DNA of 33,179 nucleotides from Bacteroidales bacterium. GTDB taxonomy: Bacteria; Bacteroidota; Bacteroidia; Bacteroidales; CG2-30-32-10. Location: assembly GCA_035353855.1 (NCBI GenBank), contig DAOQAK010000046.1, forward strand, positions 1-33,179. The letters run 5' to 3'. Shown here piece by piece: positions 31,535 to 33,179 of the stretch. The translations under genes were made by a program, and so were the position numbers. How positions within the stretch are numbered: the stretch's first letter is position 1; every line of letters starts with the position of its first letter. The notes beneath the pieces were generated by a model, which worked only from the letters and a program-made list of their open reading frames with translations, was not told the origin of the DNA and did not search any database.

Positions 31535-32854
31535 TTATCTTTTTATTCCGATGCAGAAATAATCAAATCCTTCCGACTGCATTTCCTTAACATTATAAAT
31601 ATTTCTTCCATCAAATATAGCAGGGTTTTTAAGTAATTTTTTTACCAGGGAGAAATCAGGTAAGCGGAATTCACTCCATTCTGTAGCTATAAGCAGGCAG
31701 TCGGAACCTTTTAAGGCTTCATACTGGTCGGAAGCATATTCAATTTTGTCGCCAATCCTGCGTTTGCTTTCATGCATAGCAACGGGGTCGTATGCTTTAA
31801 CTTTTGCACCGGCTTCGAGTAATTTTTTTATGATAACTAAGGAAGGAGCTTCGCGCATATCATCGGTTTGTGGTTTGAACGACAGTCCCCATAAAGCGAT
31901 TTGTTTTCCTTTAATGTTATTGTTAAAATATTTCATCAGTTTATTAAAAAGTACAGCTTTCTGATCGTCGTTCACATCTTCAACTGCTTTAAGAACGCGC
32001 ATGCTGTAACCGTTTTCATCAGCAGTTTTTATCAGCGCTTTTACATCTTTAGGAAAACAGGAACCCCCATAACCAATACCGGGATAAATAAATTTTGTTC
32101 CTATACGGGAATCGCTTCCTATACCTTTTCTTACCATATTTACATCTGCTCCCATTATTTCGCAAAGATTAGCGATGTCATTCATGAATGATATTTTTGT
32201 GGCAAGCATTGAGTTTGCTGCATATTTGGTCATTTCGGCCGAAGGAATATCCATGAAAATTACAGGATGCCCATTCATTACAAATGGTTTATATAAGCGG
32301 TTCATAATTTCTTCTGCACGTTGCGACTCAATTCCAACAACTATACGGTCGGGTTTTATGAAATCATCAATGGCTGCACCTTCTTTAAGAAATTCGGGGT
32401 TTGAAGCAACATCAAATTCAATATCTTCGCCACGTATGTCCAGTTCTTTCTGAACCGCTTCACGAACTTTTTTAGCGGTACCAACAGGTACGGTACTTTT
32501 GGTAACAACCAGCATATGTTTGTTCATATGTTTTCCAACTTCCGAAGCAACTGATAAAACATATTTAAGGTCGGCGCTGCCGTCTTCATCAGGAGGTGTG
32601 CCAACAGCGATAAAAACAACTTCTGTATCGTTAACAATATTTCCTAAATCGGTAACAAAATGTAATCTGCCTTTTTTTACATTACGGTCAATCATTTCAT
32701 CAAGCCCGGGTTCGTATATCGGGCTGATACCTTTTTTTAGATTTTCAATTTTAGTAACATCAATATCAACACACGTAACATTAATGCCAACTTCGGCGAA
32801 ACAAGTACCTGTAACCAATCCTACGTAACCGGTCCCAACTATAGCAACATGCAT
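31535..32854 (-). CDS. ugd: UDP-glucose 6-dehydrogenase
   Basis: A 439-residue cytoplasmic enzyme oxidising UDP-glucose twice to UDP-glucuronate with NAD. The N-terminal Rossmann motif is GTGYVG (7-12). VGTPPDEDGSADL (84-96), STVPVGT (120-126) and NPEFLKEG (152-159) follow. The catalytic cysteine is in YGGSCFPKD (Cys266), and the C-terminal domain has LSFKPQTDDMREAPS. All active-site blocks are present and the length is typical. It is the first gene of the operon ugd, uxs, rfbD, phosphohexomutase, lipoprotein, radical SAM, with tight spacing throughout. Confidence 0.96.
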   Translation of the reverse strand: MHVAIVGTGYVGLVTGTCFAEVGINVTCVDIDVTKIENLKKGISPIYEPGLDEMIDRNVKKGRLHFVTDLGNIVNDTEVVFIAVGTPPDEDGSADLKYVLSVASEVGKHMNKHMLVVTKSTVPVGTAKKVREAVQKELDIRGEDIEFDVASNPEFLKEGAAIDDFIKPDRIVVGIESQRAEEIMNRLYKPFVMNGHPVIFMDIPSAEMTKYAANSMLATKISFMNDIANLCEIMGADVNMVRKGIGSDSRIGTKFIYPGIGYGGSCFPKDVKALIKTADENGYSMRVLKAVEDVNDDQKAVLFNKLMKYFNNNIKGKQIALWGLSFKPQTDDMREAPSLVIIKKLLEAGAKVKAYDPVAMHESKRRIGDKIEYASDQYEALKGSDCLLIATEWSEFRLPDFSLVKKLLKNPAIFDGRNIYNVKEMQSEGFDYFCIGIKR

Positions 32855-32894
32855 AAATTCTTTAGTTTAAAAGTTAGTATTCAATCTTGAGAAA

Positions 32895-32902
32895 CAAAAA
32901 TA
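32895..32902 (-). promoter_or_regulatory. -7 element for the ugd operon
   Basis: On the minus strand this reads TATTTTTG (TAnnTTTG), about 40 bases ahead of the ugd start. No clear -33 box was found. The same gap contains twin-hairpin copy B. Confidence 0.45.
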
Positions 32903-32956
32903 GAAATATTTCATTAAATTACTAAATATAGAAAAGATTTTGTTCAGAAAGTATTT

Positions 32957-33058
32957 TATACCGATACGAAACCGATTTGCATTTTTCTTATTTTGTTCCT
33001 ATCGGCATAACTCGTTCTAATCAAAATTGCTTTTGCATTCTTGATAAGAACGAGTATA
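32957..33058 (+). repeat. Twin-hairpin repeat, copy B
   Basis: It starts TATACCGATACGAAAC and ends CGAGTATA. Hairpin 1 pairs with an arm ending CCTATCGGCATA. Hairpin 2 pairs ACTCGTTCT (33010-33018) with AGAACGAGT (33047-33055). Its inner bases CAA...TTG replace the CAG...CTG of copy A, a compensated change. It lies between the ugd promoter and the tRNA-Lys terminator. Confidence 0.75.
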
Positions 33059-33081
33059 AAATATTTTTTTGAGGAGAGATA

Positions 33082-33110
33082 GAAATAAAAAAGCCACTTT
33101 GCTGTGGCTT
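33082..33110 (-). terminator. Intrinsic terminator of tRNA-Lys
   Basis: AAGCCAC (33091-33097) and GTGGCTT (33104-33110) form a 7-bp stem. On the minus strand it is followed by TTTTTTATTTC. It lies just past the tRNA 3' end. Confidence 0.8.
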
Positions 33111-33125
33111 AATTACTTTTTTCAG

Positions 33126-33179
33126 TGATCTGGCTGGGATTCGAACCCAGGACCCCATCCTTAAAAGGGATGTGCTCTA
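33126..33179 (-). tRNA. tRNA-Lys (TTT anticodon), 5' part beyond the window edge
   Basis: Read on the minus strand, the anticodon arm is CATCC-CTTTTAA-GGATG, giving anticodon TTT and hence lysine. The T arm is CTGGG-TTCGAAT-CCCAG. The acceptor strand CCAGATC and discriminator A end at 33126. No CCA is encoded; the next bases are CTG. About 54 of the expected ~74 bases are present; the D arm is cut by the window edge. Confidence 0.93.

Overview
The window reads as a chromosomal segment of an AT-rich member of the Bacteroidota, probably Bacteroidales-like and probably uncultured. The signs are type IX secretion (PorQ plus two cargo proteins with C-terminal sorting domains), a PUR/DUF3276 protein, long-form NusB and LepB, a DUF1573 lipoprotein, weak Shine-Dalgarno sites, and repeated matches to the Bacteroidota -7 promoter element TAnnTTTG. 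No plasmid, phage or CRISPR signature was found. Species cannot be named from sequence alone.

Layout. 1-2.3 kb: a secreted protein of unknown function and rsgA. 2.3-7.6 kb (minus): lepB, then an MBL-fold hydrolase, parA, parB and a DUF5683 protein in one direction, headed by a PUR-domain gene. 7.9-14.0 kb (plus): the housekeeping run nusB, DUF1573 lipoprotein, yajC, YbbR-like, coaE and a divergent GT51 transglycosylase with an AsmA-like front. 14.2-17.9 kb (minus): Rrf2 regulator, alginate-export-type porin and a large polytopic membrane protein. 18.2-23.7 kb (plus): a type IX-secreted serine hydrolase, porQ, ispH, a YdcF-type protein and an M48 (Ste24-like) protease. 23.8-26.0 kb (minus): a small membrane protein and a secreted peptidylarginine-deiminase-like enzyme closely resembling the Porphyromonas virulence factor PPAD in its active site. 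26.7-32.9 kb (minus): a tight operon ugd, UDP-glucuronate decarboxylase, rfbD, phosphohexomutase, a 66-residue lipoprotein and a radical SAM/SPASM enzyme. A tRNA-Lys (minus) is cut by the right edge.

The most interesting signals are of two kinds. First, the last two genes of the sugar-nucleotide operon form a translationally coupled lipoprotein/radical-SAM pair. They resemble the functionally uncharacterised rSAM/lipoprotein system, but here the lipoprotein is reduced to about 35 mature residues. Second, the intergenic DNA carries several families of small non-coding elements. (i) A MITE-like element is present twice in opposite orientation (8943-9346 and 26209-26572), with 15-bp terminal inverted repeats and a 9-bp near-perfect target duplication at each copy. 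(ii) A different ~118-bp MITE is nested inside the first copy. (iii) A ~100-bp twin-hairpin element is present three times, with four adjacent compensatory base-pair changes in one stem, and one copy supplies the last codons of the Rrf2 gene. (iv) A 137-bp array of three palindromes lies between terminal inverted repeats. (v) A pair of related hairpin units lies between rsgA and lepB.
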